A DNA stretch of 64,000 bases, taken from assembly GCA_050084515.1 (NCBI GenBank), contig CM114274.1, forward strand, positions 4,836,001 through 4,900,000, in the 5' to 3' direction. The stretch comes from Blasia pusilla (taxonomy: Eukaryota > Marchantiophyta > Marchantiopsida > Blasiales). The notes beneath the pieces were generated by a model that was not told where the DNA came from, did not search any database, and saw only the letters and a program-made list of their open reading frames with translations. Below, one piece after another: positions 11,900 through 22,522 of the stretch (positions are counted from its first letter, which is position 1; each line of letters begins with the position of its first letter). The position numbers were made by a program, and so were the translations under genes.

Positions 11900-12850
11900 G
11901 TGTTAGATCTCTTTGGAGGGATTAGCACCGGATTGGCTGCAGTATTGTAGGCGGGTATACGGGTGCATTAGTACCTTTACGTGGAGAGAGATGAGACCGT
12001 GCGGCGAGTATCATTACGTCATGTAGCGATATTGATCCAGAGGTATCTTGAGTTGTTGTCGGTATCTGCAGTACAGGGATATCAACATACACTACCCGCC
12101 GACATCTCTTTGGTGGGGGAGCAGGATCTGGATAGAGTTGGAACCATTCATTTGGTGATTATTGGATGGCCATGTCAGGGTCATTCATCAGTTGGCCGAG
12201 GATTTGGATTGCAGGATCCGAGGTCAAGGATGTTTTGGGAGATGCTGCGAGTAGTACGATACTTGCAGGAGAGTCAGACATGTTCTTCGGCGTATATTTT
12301 GGAGAACGTGCCGTTGTTGGGAGACACTCATGCACATGTGATGAAGAGTGTGCATCACGTGAGGTCCTGCTGTGTTGTTAGATGCAGCGAGAGTTGGATC
12401 ACGTGCCCATCGTCCATGACTGTGGTGGACAAATCTGATATCATCAGAGGTATTGAATCGAGCATACAATGGAGTCCACAGAGCATCACATCTCACAGTG
12501 GATGCTATTTTGGGCTCAGGGCGTCGATCTCAGGTGGTGACACGGGATGATAGACCACCGTTGGCGATGGCCAATAGGGTGGGGGAGTTGAGGGCAACCT
12601 TACCTACATTGATGAGCTTCCCAGCATCCCATGCCTTTTGTTCGGGAGGGCTAGGCATGATTTGGGATGAGGTGATCCGAGCATTAGAGGAGCCTACATC
12701 AGATGAGGGCGAGCGCACCATAGGGTTTGCTATGGGTACTACGGCGGTGCCAGGTATGACTGAGGCATCTCGGAGACAGATGTTGGGGCAAGGGATGGAC
12801 CTCAACTGTCTCACATGGATAGTCAGCCTAGGTATGGCAGAGCAAAGATG
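11900..12850 (+). pseudogene. Cytosine-5 DNA methyltransferase domain inside the gypsy polyprotein (DNMT3-like, broken)
   Basis: The conserved C5-methyltransferase motifs appear in order. Motif I (VLDLFGGISTGLAAVL, cofactor binding) is at 11900-11947. Motif IV with the catalytic Cys (GWPCQGHS) is around 12164-12187. Motif VI (ILENVPLLGDT) has ENV at 12302-12310. The motif VIII-like DAARVGSRAHRP then WWTNL is around 12381-12431, and motif X (RRQMLGQGMDLNCLTWI) is around 12771-12821. The DNMT3 family has a similar DA-x-x-V-S-x-x-H-R-A block. The target-recognition segment lies between VIII and X. One frameshift near 12360 and stops at 11948, 11969 (TAG) and 12417 (TGA) inactivate it. It lies between protease and RT and is flanked by element coding sequence, so it is part of the element rather than a host gene. 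The known reaction is methyl transfer from S-adenosylmethionine to cytosine C5 in DNA. Confidence 0.9.
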
Positions 12851-14580
12851 GATGCAAGTGTCATCCATATCGTCACGTCCACGAGTTGGACCATTGCCTA
12901 CAAGGTCTGTACAGGCATTGGGTGGGGGCAAGATGAGGAGAGATAGGCACCTATGGACTTCTTGGGACGTCGTTCGAGCGGAGAGTATGAAGGCGGCCAG
13001 AGTAGCACATGTTCATTTTTTGGATGTGGAGCATGGTGTAGGAGGTCAGAGTGGAGTGGCTATTGCGGAGATGGCTAGGATTGCTACATAGCAACCAAAG
13101 CCGGAGGTTGCGTCCTCTCCGAGTGAGGTCACGATGGAGACTTGGGAGCCTGTGATAGGTCTCAAGTTGATAGGAGGAGAGCGACGGCAAGTTCATAGGT
13201 TTCTGAGAGGGCATGTTAGTTTTTTTGCCTTCAATATGAGAGACTTGGTTACGCTGAAGGGTCCCGGGATACGGATTGAGTTGGCTAGTGATATGCCGAT
13301 CTTTCGTCGACCCTACAGGTATTCTGATATGGAGCGAGCCTTGATTCAGAGTAGGAGTCAGGACTTGTTGGAGATAGGACTTGTGGAGTTATCACATGGG
13401 GAGTATGGATGTGCCACAGTCATGCCAGCAAAGAAGGATATGTATGGCAATTGGACGGATAGGCGGATGTGTGGAGATTACCGTCCTATCAATCGACAGA
13501 CAAGGTCAGATTGGTACGCCATGCCTACTTCTGAGGAGATCTTTGATGTAGTAGGGCATGCAAAGATCTTCAGTACTTTAGATCTCCGTGCTGGCTATCA
13601 TCATCTTCCTATCAGGTTGGAGGACAGGGAGAAGACAACATTATGGGGGATAGATCGGTTTGGGAGAGATTGCTTGTATCAGTGGCGGTTCTTACCGTTT
13701 GGGTTGAAGAACGCGCCTGCGGAATTCAAAGAGTGATGGATATGATTCTGGCTAGCTTGGAGTTTGTACGATATTACATAGATGATATTCTTATCTTCAA
13801 TTCCACGGTTGAGGAGCATGAGCGACACGTGGAGGAGGTGTTTCGGCGATTGCAGTTACATGGACTGAAGTTACATCAAGGCAAGTGCAGATTCTTTCAG
13901 GAGCAGATTGAGTACTTGGGACACACCATATACCCAAGTGGGTTAGGCATTCAGCAGACAAAGGTAGAGGCTTTTCCGCACATTCCACGCCCTACAGATG
14001 TGAGTCAGTTCCGAGCGTTTCTTGGATTGGCGAACTTCTATCGACGGTATGTCAAGGGTTTTAGTGCGATCGCAAAATCTTTGACCTTGTTGACGAGACT
14101 TGATCAGGGTTGGTTATGGAGAGATGATCAGGAGCGAGCATTTCAGGAGCTCAAGGACAGGTTGACGTCCTCATCCATTTTACAGAGACCGGTTAGGGGT
14201 CGCCCATTCCTGCTACATACAGATTGGAGCATGTTGGGTCTAGAAGCAGTGCTTACTTAGAGGGATGACGAGGAGAGGGAGTTCATTTGGCTTACGCGAG
14301 CCGATCGAACATTGCAAAGGCAAAGTACAACTCCTACGAGGGAGAGTGCTTGGCTGCAGTGTGGGCCGTGGCACATTTCAGGTGCTATTTATTCGGCAAT
14401 CCTTTCACACTAATCACTGATCATCAACCGTTGAGATGGTTGATGGATTTCGACAAGCTTACGGGAAAGCTTGCCAGGTGGGCTCTATTACTACAGGAGT
14501 ATGAGTTTGAGGTGGTTTATAGGCCAGGTTGGTTGAACCATGATGCAAATGAGTTGAGTCGTAACCCATGTCCGAGTCAG
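12851..14580 (+). pseudogene. Gypsy reverse transcriptase and RNase H (broken)
   Basis: After a linker, the RT fingers begin near 13250 (GIRIELASDMPIFRRPYRYS), followed by MPAKKD, CGDYRPIN, STLDLRAGYHHLPI and QWRFLPFGLKNAPAEF. The catalytic YYIDD box is at 13772-13786. The thumb has YLGHTIYPSGLG and FLGLANFYRRYVKGF. RNase H follows (SYEGECLAAVWAV, LITDHQPLRWLM, NHDANELSRNPC). Frameshifts lie near 13725 and 14285, and a TAG at 14258 stands where Gln would fit. This is a typical Ty3/gypsy (chromovirus-side) arrangement. Confidence 0.93.
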
Positions 14581-15850
14581 AGAGACGACATAGTAGCTCG
14601 ATGGCACGGAGAGAGTGATGAGGAGATGGTGCATGGGTGGCATGCATATGCCTATCTTTGTTGGTTGACTATGGTAGGTCAATCGCAGGTGATGACTCCA
14701 GTGGTGGGGTTGCATGATGAGTCTTTGGATCAAGAGGTCAATGAGGAGGCGACAGATGGTCGTGATATCCATGCCGACGTGGAGGTTGTGGAGTTCTTGC
14801 GCACTGGCATCATAGCGAGCATAGTGAGTACTAGGGAGCGGGATCAGATCCTACAACGAGCCAGGAGGTTCAGGTGGGAGGGGACTCACATTTTGCGGGT
14901 ATGGGGAGATGGTAGGATACAAGTGGTACCTCATCCTTCCCAGCGAGCACATGTAGTGCGGCATGCCCATGAGGAGTTTGGGCATTTTGGAGTAAAGCGT
15001 ACTTATAGTGTACTCCAGGTGTAGTATTGGTGGCGCGGCATGCATACTAGGGTACATCAATTTGTGGCCAGATGTATGGTATGTGACAGAGTGGGAGCAT
15101 CATTCAATGCTTCCACTCCGTAGCTACATCCTTTGCTGATTATGGGTTTAGGTTACCGGTGGAGTTTAGACTGTGCGGGACCTTTGCCATTGATGGCGCG
15201 TCATTACAGGTATGTGTTGGTCATGGTGGAGCATTTATCCAAGTGGATAGAGTTGGTGGCACTACCGGACAAGGCGAGCGAGGGAACAGCTTATGCGTTT
15301 CTAGATCGTGTGCTTAGTCACTTTGGTGCACCGGCGGAGGTGTTGACTGACTAGGGTACCAAGTTCAGAGGAGAGTTTCAGGCCTTGTGTGCGATCAGGT
15401 GCTGATAGATCATTGCACCACGTCCAGAGATCATCTTGAGGCGGATGGGTTGGTGGAGAGAGTAGTATAGACGGTGAAGAGAGGATTGCGTAAGTATGGC
15501 TTGCAGCGGGGACAGTTGAGGGAGTGGGACCTACAGTTGCCATGGTTGGCTATGGGTTATCGCTTTAGTCGGCAGGCATCCTTGGCGTCATTTTCACCAT
15601 ACTTTTTGCTCTTTCGGAGAGAGCCAAATTTACTTGTACCTATTCGACGTGACATGGCGGAGATGTTAGATCTTGATGATCCAGATGTGTGGGTACAACC
15701 GTGTTCTCAGAGGGCAGAGATTTTTCGTAGAGTTATGCCTATGGCCTTTGAGAACTTAGCTATTGCTTAGCATAGAGATACATTGAGGTACGCGACCATT
15801 CGTGGAGGAGGATATCGTCCAAGGATTAGGAGGTTTCATTCTGGAGATTA
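14581..15850 (+). pseudogene. Gypsy integrase (broken)
   Basis: An HHCC zinc-binding domain reads HAHEEFGHFG ... CMVC around 14965-15085. The DDE core follows: D in SLDCAGPL (about 15165), D in EVLTD-stop-G (about 15350) and E in ADGLVERVV (about 15450). The C-terminal part has LPWLAMGYRFSRQ, SPYFLLFRREP and RRVMPMAFENLAIA-stop-HRDTLRY. Stops at 15022, 15121, 15352, 15469 and 15768 are all TAG in place of a likely Gln. A frameshift lies between 15360 and 15470. Confidence 0.9.
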
Positions 15851-15852
15851 CA

Positions 15853-15897
15853 TTATATCATGGTATACATATATAATGTATGTATACCATGATATAA
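15853..15897. repeat. 45-bp inverted repeat interrupting the integrase/PHD frame
   Basis: Two 22-bp arms (TTATATCATGGTATACATAT and its reverse complement) are almost contiguous and differ at about one base. The AT-rich hairpin and about 35 further AT-rich bases separate integrase coding (RRFHSGDY) from coding that should follow directly (LQQAAPTTLDV). This suggests a small insertion, for example a MITE-like remnant. Confidence 0.75.
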
Positions 15898-15934
15898 CTT
15901 TATTGAAATGTTGACATTACTATTAAGGTTCTGC

Positions 15935-16291
15935 AATGAATTTACAACAGGCGGCACCCACGACGCTAGATGTCATGCAGGGCGCACGATCCTACGTGTG
16001 CTTGAGGTATTATCGACCGTAGTCCTCATGTTGGAGGGACGGGATGGTATGGTTTGGAAGGACCATGTGGGCAATTGTGCGCCATATTATCTTCCGAACG
16101 TAGACGGGACAATGGATCCGAGCTTGGCAGTGGTACCTGCAGGCTTGAGGTGTATGTTGTGCAGATCTGCGAGGGATGCAACCACTATGTTGGTATGTGA
16201 TGGTTGTTCTCGAGGGTGGCATATGTCATGTCTGACCTCCCCTCTTGATGTAGTTCTCACGGGATGATGGATGTGTCCGAGATGTGTATAG
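15935..16291 (+). pseudogene. C-terminal PHD finger of the gypsy polyprotein (one stop)
   Basis: The frame reads RTILRVLEVLSTVVLMLEGR, NCAPYYLPNVDG, then a Cys4-His-Cys3 zinc finger: CMLC (16151-16162), CDGC, WHMSC and CPRC (near 16285). A TGA just before WMCPRC replaces a likely Arg codon. The ORF closes at a TAG at 16289-16291. PHD fingers of this type read histone H3 tails; here it stands where many gypsy elements have a chromodomain, so a role in chromatin targeting of integration is plausible but inferred. Confidence 0.85.
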
Positions 16292-16369
16292 GGTAGTAGG
16301 TCATGTCAGAGAGATGTGATATTTTCTATCTGGAGTTAGGGGGATCCAACTGCTAGCTAGGGGGGCGGT

Positions 16370-16504
16370 TGTGTGATCTCCATTATGTATGAGTTGATTC
16401 CTGTACATGTGTGGATCTACCCGTGTGTGGGGAAGATCGGTGTTGTGTGGTGTAGATGTGACCAACGATGTATGTTGTACAGCGATAAGTATGTGCACGA
16501 CAAG
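16370..16504 (+). repeat. 135-bp direct repeat, copy upstream of the 3' LTR
   Basis: The segment from TTGTGTGATCTCCAT to GTGCACGACA is repeated with few changes at 16973-17113, directly on the other side of the 3' LTR. Confidence 0.85.
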
Positions 16505-16972
16505 TGTCACATCTGAGTAGCCGATAGGCCAAGATCTATTGTGGATAGGGTGTAGGAGCCAACGGACTATCTTGAGTGTAACTGATGTCCCACGGTGTCG
16601 GATAGGTCCATTGTGTCAGGAATGTCGTTTTTGACAACTTTCCTGTTGAGGTCTTTCACAGCCGGGTGACTTGTTGACCAGGCCATCCGCCCCTGGTAAC
16701 CTGTGCGCGCAGGTTACCAGGAGGATAGTTCTTTTTAGAGAAAGAGCCTTTTGGCTCTTCTCAACCCTATATAAGGAAGGAAGATGGCTTTCCCAAGCCA
16801 TCTTTCTCATGTTGAGCCGTGGGAGCACCTCTCTTGTACGTGTGTGAGATAAGACTAGGGTGCTAGCGTCCGGATTCCTTGATAGCGCAGGATGGACGAG
16901 GCTCAATATTCCAATGTAGATTGAGGAGTGGAGGTTTAGGCCGGGTGTGCCGTTTTTACTACTCTTTATTTT
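16505..16972 (+). repeat. 3' LTR of the gypsy element
   Basis: It begins TGTCACATCTGAGTAGCC and follows the 5' LTR throughout, with scattered substitutions and a small extra stem (GAGAAAGAGCC / GGCTCTTCTC) before the TATA box. It carries a perfect 30-bp palindrome at 16692-16721. Confidence 0.85.
16769..16776 (+). promoter_or_regulatory. TATA box of the 3' LTR
   Basis: TATATAAG in the same LTR position as at 7149-7156. Confidence 0.65.
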
Positions 16973-17113
16973 TGTTGTGTGATCTCCATGTATATATATG
17001 AGTTGATTTTTGTACATGTGTGGATCTACCCGTATGTGGGAAAGATCGGTGTTGTGTGGTGTAGATGTGACCAGCGATGTATGTTGTGTAGCGATATGTA
17101 TGCGCACGACAAC
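16973..17113 (+). repeat. 135-bp direct repeat, copy downstream of the 3' LTR
   Basis: Second copy of the 16370-16504 segment. A related end (ATGTATGCGCACGACA-like) recurs near 17690, 22620 and 48730, so this is the tail of a dispersed repeat family. Confidence 0.8.
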
Positions 17114-17321
17114 TTTGACATTAGATAAAAAGGTGGGTATGGTGTAGTTAAGTGTCGGGTCATGGAGCTGAACTATCTTACTCAGATGTTTAGTCTAGGA
17201 TTGATTGAGCATGATGCATCTAGAGACATTCATGATTTGTTTTTAGGATAGATCAACAAGTTTGTAGAATTGACTCTCCACTTTTAGAAGCGGCTCTTGA
17301 CCCCCTACAACAAGTTAGGAG

Positions 17322-17691
17322 CCAAGGAGGTGACGTGCGAGCATAGGTTACCATGGAGAGAGTTTGGGAGAGGGAAGGGGATATACCCAAGGAGAGAGAT
17401 CTTTGGATATCATTCTCTCTTTGTTGAACCTCTTGGCATGAGGCCAAAAAGCTATGGTTATCCTTGCCTTGTGAGTAACTGAAGCCTTTCATTTGTAAAG
17501 TGGGTTTGATTTTACATGAGAGAGAGATGATTTGTGTGAGAGAGATTTGTGATTTATTGGAGATACTTTAGTACTCGAACGCCTCAATTTTTAGATGCCA
17601 TGAGTTAGTATGGTATCTTTTGTGTTTGCATGTGTATTTAGTGATAGCAAAGTATGTTGTCTAGTGATGTGTATGCACACGAAAGAGGAGT
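17322..17691 (+). repeat. Dispersed repeat B, copy 1
   Basis: It shares order and wording with 48395-48735: GCGAGCATAGGTTACC (CCGAGCATAGGTTACC there), TTCTCTCTTTGTTGAACCTC, and a tail ending GTATGCACACGA (GTATGCGCACAAGA there). Non-coding and probably LTR-derived. Confidence 0.75.
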
Positions 17692-19200
17692 AAGACATTG
17701 GATAGAGGTATGATGAATATGAAGAGGCATCCATGACCTTCATTGGATGTGCCATAAGAGCATAGAGAGATGAAAACAACGATGAGATTTGAATTTTCTC
17801 TTGTATGCCATTATGGTGTAAGTGAGAGTGCTCCTTGACCGATTCACATTGTTAGACGAGTTTCAAGAGTGAACACGTTATTCAATGCTGCACGATTTTG
17901 AAAACCTCCAAGAGAGTGATATAATGAAGTTAAAATTTTTAGTACCTAGAGAGTTGATGCTTCAGATAGGAGAGCAAAAGACTACTACTTTTTAGGTCGT
18001 CGAGTAGCAACCGCCATCCTCCTCTTCTACAAATTTCATGAGAGAGACTTATGAGCCATTTATTGGTCATGTGTTGACAAGAGTGGGGAGGAGACAGAGC
18101 TTGCAATTCCTATGGAGTTATAAGGATTATGATGAGGGAAAGGAGTTCATAGTGACATATGTGAGCCACTTGAACGACACTACAAAAGCAAAGTAGAGAG
18201 AGGGAGTGCTTAGATGTAGTGAAGGTCATGGCCCATTTTAGATGCTATTTATTTGAGAACTAATTCATGATTATCCCTAATAATCAACCACTCAACCAAT
18301 TGATCCAGTCTACCAAAATTCTTGGGAACTTTTTTGATTGGGCACTTGTTGCATGAGTACAAATTTTATATGGTCCATCATCCAAGACATCAGATCTAGG
18401 ATGCATTCGGCTTACGTCGCAACCCATATATGAAATAGAGCAATGAGACAAGAGTTTGGTGGCATCGTGAGAGTGACTAGGAGACAATGTCAGGTTGGCG
18501 TGCATCTACCTTCTTATGTCCATTGACTCTGTTAGGTCAACAAAAGATATCCACTTTGGGAGGGAGGTTGGATGGTCACTCCTTAGATCCAAGGGCTAGT
18601 GAGGGTTTGACGTGGATGAAATTTTTTTGGATTACTTGCACAATAACATCATAGCAAGCACATGACTACTAGAGGGTATGATTGAGTCGTATAGTGAGCC
18701 AAGAGGTTAAGTTAGAAGGGAAGCATATGCTACAAGTTTGGGGTGATGATCGAGTGTGATGGTGCCTCATTCTTCATAGCAAGTGCTATTCACCAAACAT
18801 GCTAGTGAGGGGTTGAGCCACTTTGGAATGAAGCATACTTACACTTTTGTTTAGATTCAATATTGATGGTGTAGAATGTACATGGATGTTTAGCAGTTTG
18901 TAGCCGGATGCATAGTTTGTGCTTGGGTGCAAGTATTATTCAAGCTCTAACACCACACTAGTAATTGCATCCTTTACCGATCATGGGATTAGGATATTGT
19001 TGGATTTTGGACTTTGCAAGGTCTTCATCATCGGTGGGAAAGCCTAGTAAGTATATGTTGGTCATGGTGGAGCACTAACTCTCTTGGTAGATTGAGTTGA
19101 TTACATTTCTTGATAGATCGAATGAGGGAGCACCTTTTATGTTTATTGAATTGGTGTTTAGTTATTTTCGTGCATCAATAGAGGTTTTTATTTGTATCAA
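17692..19200 (+). mobile_element. Second, heavily decayed gypsy copy (RNase H to integrase remnant)
   Basis: Without any intact frame, pieces can still be aligned by eye to the element at 6895-16972. Near 18130-18300 there is an RNase H trace (GKEFIVTYVSHLN ... MAHFRCYLFE). Near 18775-18930 there is the integrase zinc-finger trace (SHFGMKHTYT ... GCIVCAW). Near 18980-19180 the integrase core begins (MVEH, IELI). Many stops and indels show it is older than copy 1. Nothing convincing identifies 17692-18050. Confidence 0.75.
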
Positions 19201-20964
19201 AATTTTTCATAGAAGCTGGGTTTGTTTTTGTATATAGGCTATGTGAAGTCAGGAGACCTAACCAGTAGCTGTGAGGGTGATTGGGTGTATCCAATGTCCA
19301 ATAGTTTGTGTATAGATGTTCAGGGATTCATGGGATAGATAGATCTTAGATATGTATTGATGAAAACCAGCATATATTTGTATGATAATTTTCATGACTA
19401 CGGGGAGGTAGGCAAGATTACACATTGGCTTAGAGGTGAGCTATGTATATGGGTCACCCTTTCTTTGTGTGTTAGGTAACATATTGTTATGCGCCATGCA
19501 TATAGTGCTTCCATTTGAACGTATGAGGCTCAAGGAGGATGGCATTAGAGGGATGGACATCTTGTGAGAATCCTTTTTTAAAAAAAGAAATAAATTATGA
19601 ATCTACTCTCACTAGAGGATTAAGTAGGGTGATTGAGGTAGTTGAGGGTTTGTAGAGTATATGTTGTAGTCGAGGTTGATCGTGGCCAGTTTTTAGAGTG
19701 TGAACCTATGCACATACGTTACCATGGAGCTACTCAAGAGAGGCATAACCTTGAAGAGTCTCATTTGAACCCATTTTTTATATCAAACCCCAAAAGGGGA
19801 TCTATGGTAAATTATAGCAAGCGTATGCTTGGGTATCAAGTGTGGAGATTTCTATGTAAAGAGTGGGCTAGGATTGATATTTAGGCCATAGATTTATATG
19901 TCTTTGTTGTGTTTTTTTTTTCAACATATCTTTGTTGAAATCATAAAATATATAATATGCATCTAAGCCATATTGGGAATGAACATAGTTTTAGAACATT
20001 GGAAGATTTTTCCCTTACAAATTTTTATCATACATAGAGATTTAAACCACTATCATAATTGGGTGTGTCTAGTCGTTTATAAAAAAATGCAATAGGATTT
20101 ACAAGATTGATGGATCTTTTTGCTTGAGATTATGTGTTGATAATAATTGATGTGTTTTGGTAGTGATGTGTATTTGTATGATAAGTTGGATAGGAGATGG
20201 CTACAAGAGGTGGTCTTAGACATTTGTTCTCCCTCAATACCCTTGTTGAGCTATCCCAATGATTTGTGATGATAAGAAAGAGCCAGGGGTTAATATATAA
20301 GGGTTGGACTTCTTTTGCAATAATCATTTTATGTGACGGTGAATAAGGGAACAAAACTTGTATCTTGAGGAGATTTCTAATATTGGGGAACAAGTGTACT
20401 TCTTAGATCCACTTAAGAAGATCCTTCTAGCTAGTGCATGGCTCTAAAAAATTTCCCCAAAACCCTTAAACATGCCAAATTTCAATCAACAAAAATCTGA
20501 AGTATCTCTTTGTTTCCCAACTAAGAGACTAAGTCATAAGATAAGGAATATCTATGGAAAACATATTTTGAAAGTAGAAAGGGGACTCAAAGGCCAAAGG
20601 AAAACCGCAAAAGCTTAGAATAGAATGGGAGAATTAATGAAGGAAAACAATAGTGAAGTCCGTGCATTCCACGTACAACATCATATGAAGGAATTCATGA
20701 AGTTTATAAGGTCGATTGCAACACCAACATTGTCGAGCTAGTCTAAGTGTGGTGGGTTGTCAAATATTTCTCTCTCTTTCCACTTTGACCAGTTTTAGCT
20801 CTCCACATGGTTGAGGTTTGTTATTAAAGAGGATTTTTTCTCTCAAAAGTCTTTTAATCAATTATTTCAGATTCGGACATAATTGATGTCTACTAATATA
20901 GGTTGTTCCTCCTTATTATTTTTAGAATGAATGATTGATTGACATAATAGGACCATAATATGAC
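19201..20964. other. AT-rich repeat-like DNA without recognised gene
   Basis: An 80-codon open frame at 19642-19884 has no domain I recognise. The rest has only short frames, runs of A or T, and looks like decayed transposon sequence. Confidence 0.5.
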
Positions 20965-21955
20965 CCCATGGTGGATATTTTGTCTCAAACGTTGATCTCA
21001 TGCAGTGCAGAAATCTTGCGTTCAGTAGGTCACACTCACACTACTTATCTACATCCAAACACACGTACATTAGTCCCTATTTGAGTCCATCAGACTTACA
21101 TCTCTCTGAGTTCCTGAATTAGATATCTATCAAGCTCAACAGTTCCTAACCTCTCACTTCCCAACATAGGCAAGTCTTTCTAGACTTGAGACAGACTTCC
21201 TAGATAGTCGAGGCACCTAAAAGTGCGCTCGTGCGCATAGATGTTCTAGCTGTCGAATGAATCTTGAATGAGTCCCTAATTGAGATCCAACATACGAGTC
21301 ACAAGTGGAGTTCCAAGGTTGACATCCATAATTCTCTCCCTTGGACTTAGCTTGGTGCCCACACCTCGAAGCCAATCTCCCAATCCGTGCCCTTGGTTCG
21401 CCATACTCCCCAAAGTAGAGTTTATGTTCCAAGCACCCTTGGATACCCCCCCTCTTCTATATAGTTCTAAAGATCTCAAACCCCCTTCCTCACCCCCTCC
21501 CCATGTTTGGAAAATTTATCTTCAGCCGCTTCTTTTGGCCCTTAACCCAACTACTAATTTGAGAGTTAAGAGGTAGTTTCTCAATATCTATTCATGTGCT
21601 TTTCTGGATCTTTGATGCGTTGGAATTTTCTTTGCATAAGCTTTCCAATGCCATCTCATTCATCCCAAATGCATATTGAGTCTAGTGGTTATGACCTTAA
21701 ACATTGCAATACCCTCAAACACTAGTTAAGTTCCAAGCCTCCTTGGCGCCCAACTCTCATGGGACTTGAGCTCCTCTCAAGTCTTGGTTCACATTTGGTC
21801 TTGGTTTATCGGGTCACAACCATCATCACTTGAAACACACAACCTTGATTGTGTCTCATTCAGGAGAATTTTCCTACGCGTATCCATCCTAGTGTGAGCC
21901 TACTAGAGTTTTGATGTTTTGCATCGGTGCACGTTTGGTTATGAAGGTCGCGACA
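20965..21955 (-). mobile_element. LTR of the second family (same as the nested solo LTR), minus strand, diverged
   Basis: Read on the minus strand it starts TGTCGCGACC at 21955 and follows the solo LTR at 10266 (shared: ACCAAACG, GAGGTTGAGCTTGAT-like block, CCTACTGAACG) to about 20965. It is longer and strongly diverged, so the right-hand (low-coordinate) edge is approximate. Confidence 0.7.
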
Positions 21956-22043
21956 TGATATCATACGCATAGACATTCCCACCGAGTTAACTCGCTTGCA
22001 TACCTACAACCAACAAATTCCGTGCCCCCTCGCATCTTTCTCA

Positions 22044-22522
22044 TGTAAAATCAAAAGTAGTAAAAATGGCTCACCCGGCCTAGAACTCCACTCATGAATC
22101 TACATCGGCATATCGAACCACATCCACCCTATGCTATGAAGGAATCCGGACGCTAGCACCCTAACTCCTACACATCCACACACGTCTATGCAAGAGAGGC
22201 GCTCCTAAGGCTCAACATGAGAAAGATGGCTTGAGAAAGCCATCTCTCTCACTCTTTATACCCTTGGGAAGAGCTTCCCCCAAAAATAGCCCTCCCAATG
22301 GTAACATGCACAAAGGTTACTGGGTGACCATTGACTTGGTCAACGGGTCATCTGATAGACTAAAACCAATATAGGGATATCGAATAATCGACGTTCCCGA
22401 CACAACAGACTTGTCGCCAACCTCATCCGACATCTCGGGACGAAGTTACACCCAAACAACCCGCTGACTCACTATGCCCTTTACGTGATAGAACTCTATC
22501 TACGTCAAAATAAGATGTGACA
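22044..22522 (-). repeat. Diverged LTR of the methyltransferase-bearing gypsy family, minus strand
   Basis: Its reverse complement starts TGTCACATCTTATTTTGACG and ends TTTTGATTTTACA, and matches the gypsy LTRs along its length. It is followed by the element leader (TGAGAAAGATGCGAGGGGG), so it is a 5' LTR with the internal part interrupted by the other LTR family about 90 bp further on. No target duplication is visible. Confidence 0.8.

Larger units (their letters stand above)
6895..16972 (+). mobile_element. Ty3/gypsy LTR retrotransposon encoding a DNA methyltransferase and a PHD finger (decayed)
   Basis: Two similar LTRs (6895-7358 and 16505-16972) bound an internal region that reads, in order, gag with two zinc knuckles, DSGA protease, cytosine-5 methyltransferase, reverse transcriptase, RNase H, integrase and a C-terminal PHD finger. 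The order protease-RT-RNase H-integrase is Ty3/gypsy. The frame is interrupted by many stops and at least six frameshifts, so this copy is dead. A 629-bp solo LTR of another family is inserted at 10266-10894. No convincing primer-binding site starting with TGG follows the 5' LTR. Flanking target duplications are not clear, perhaps because the 3' side is rearranged: a 135-bp repeat flanks the 3' LTR. The two LTRs differ by many substitutions and small indels, so the insertion is old. Confidence 0.93.

Noticed and set aside
9151-15770. TAG read as Gln (recoding or altered code) in the gypsy polyprotein
   Set aside because: TGA and TAA stops and several frameshifts occur as well, and other genes here use TAG as a normal stop (ERDJ3A ends in TAG). 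Decay explains it better.
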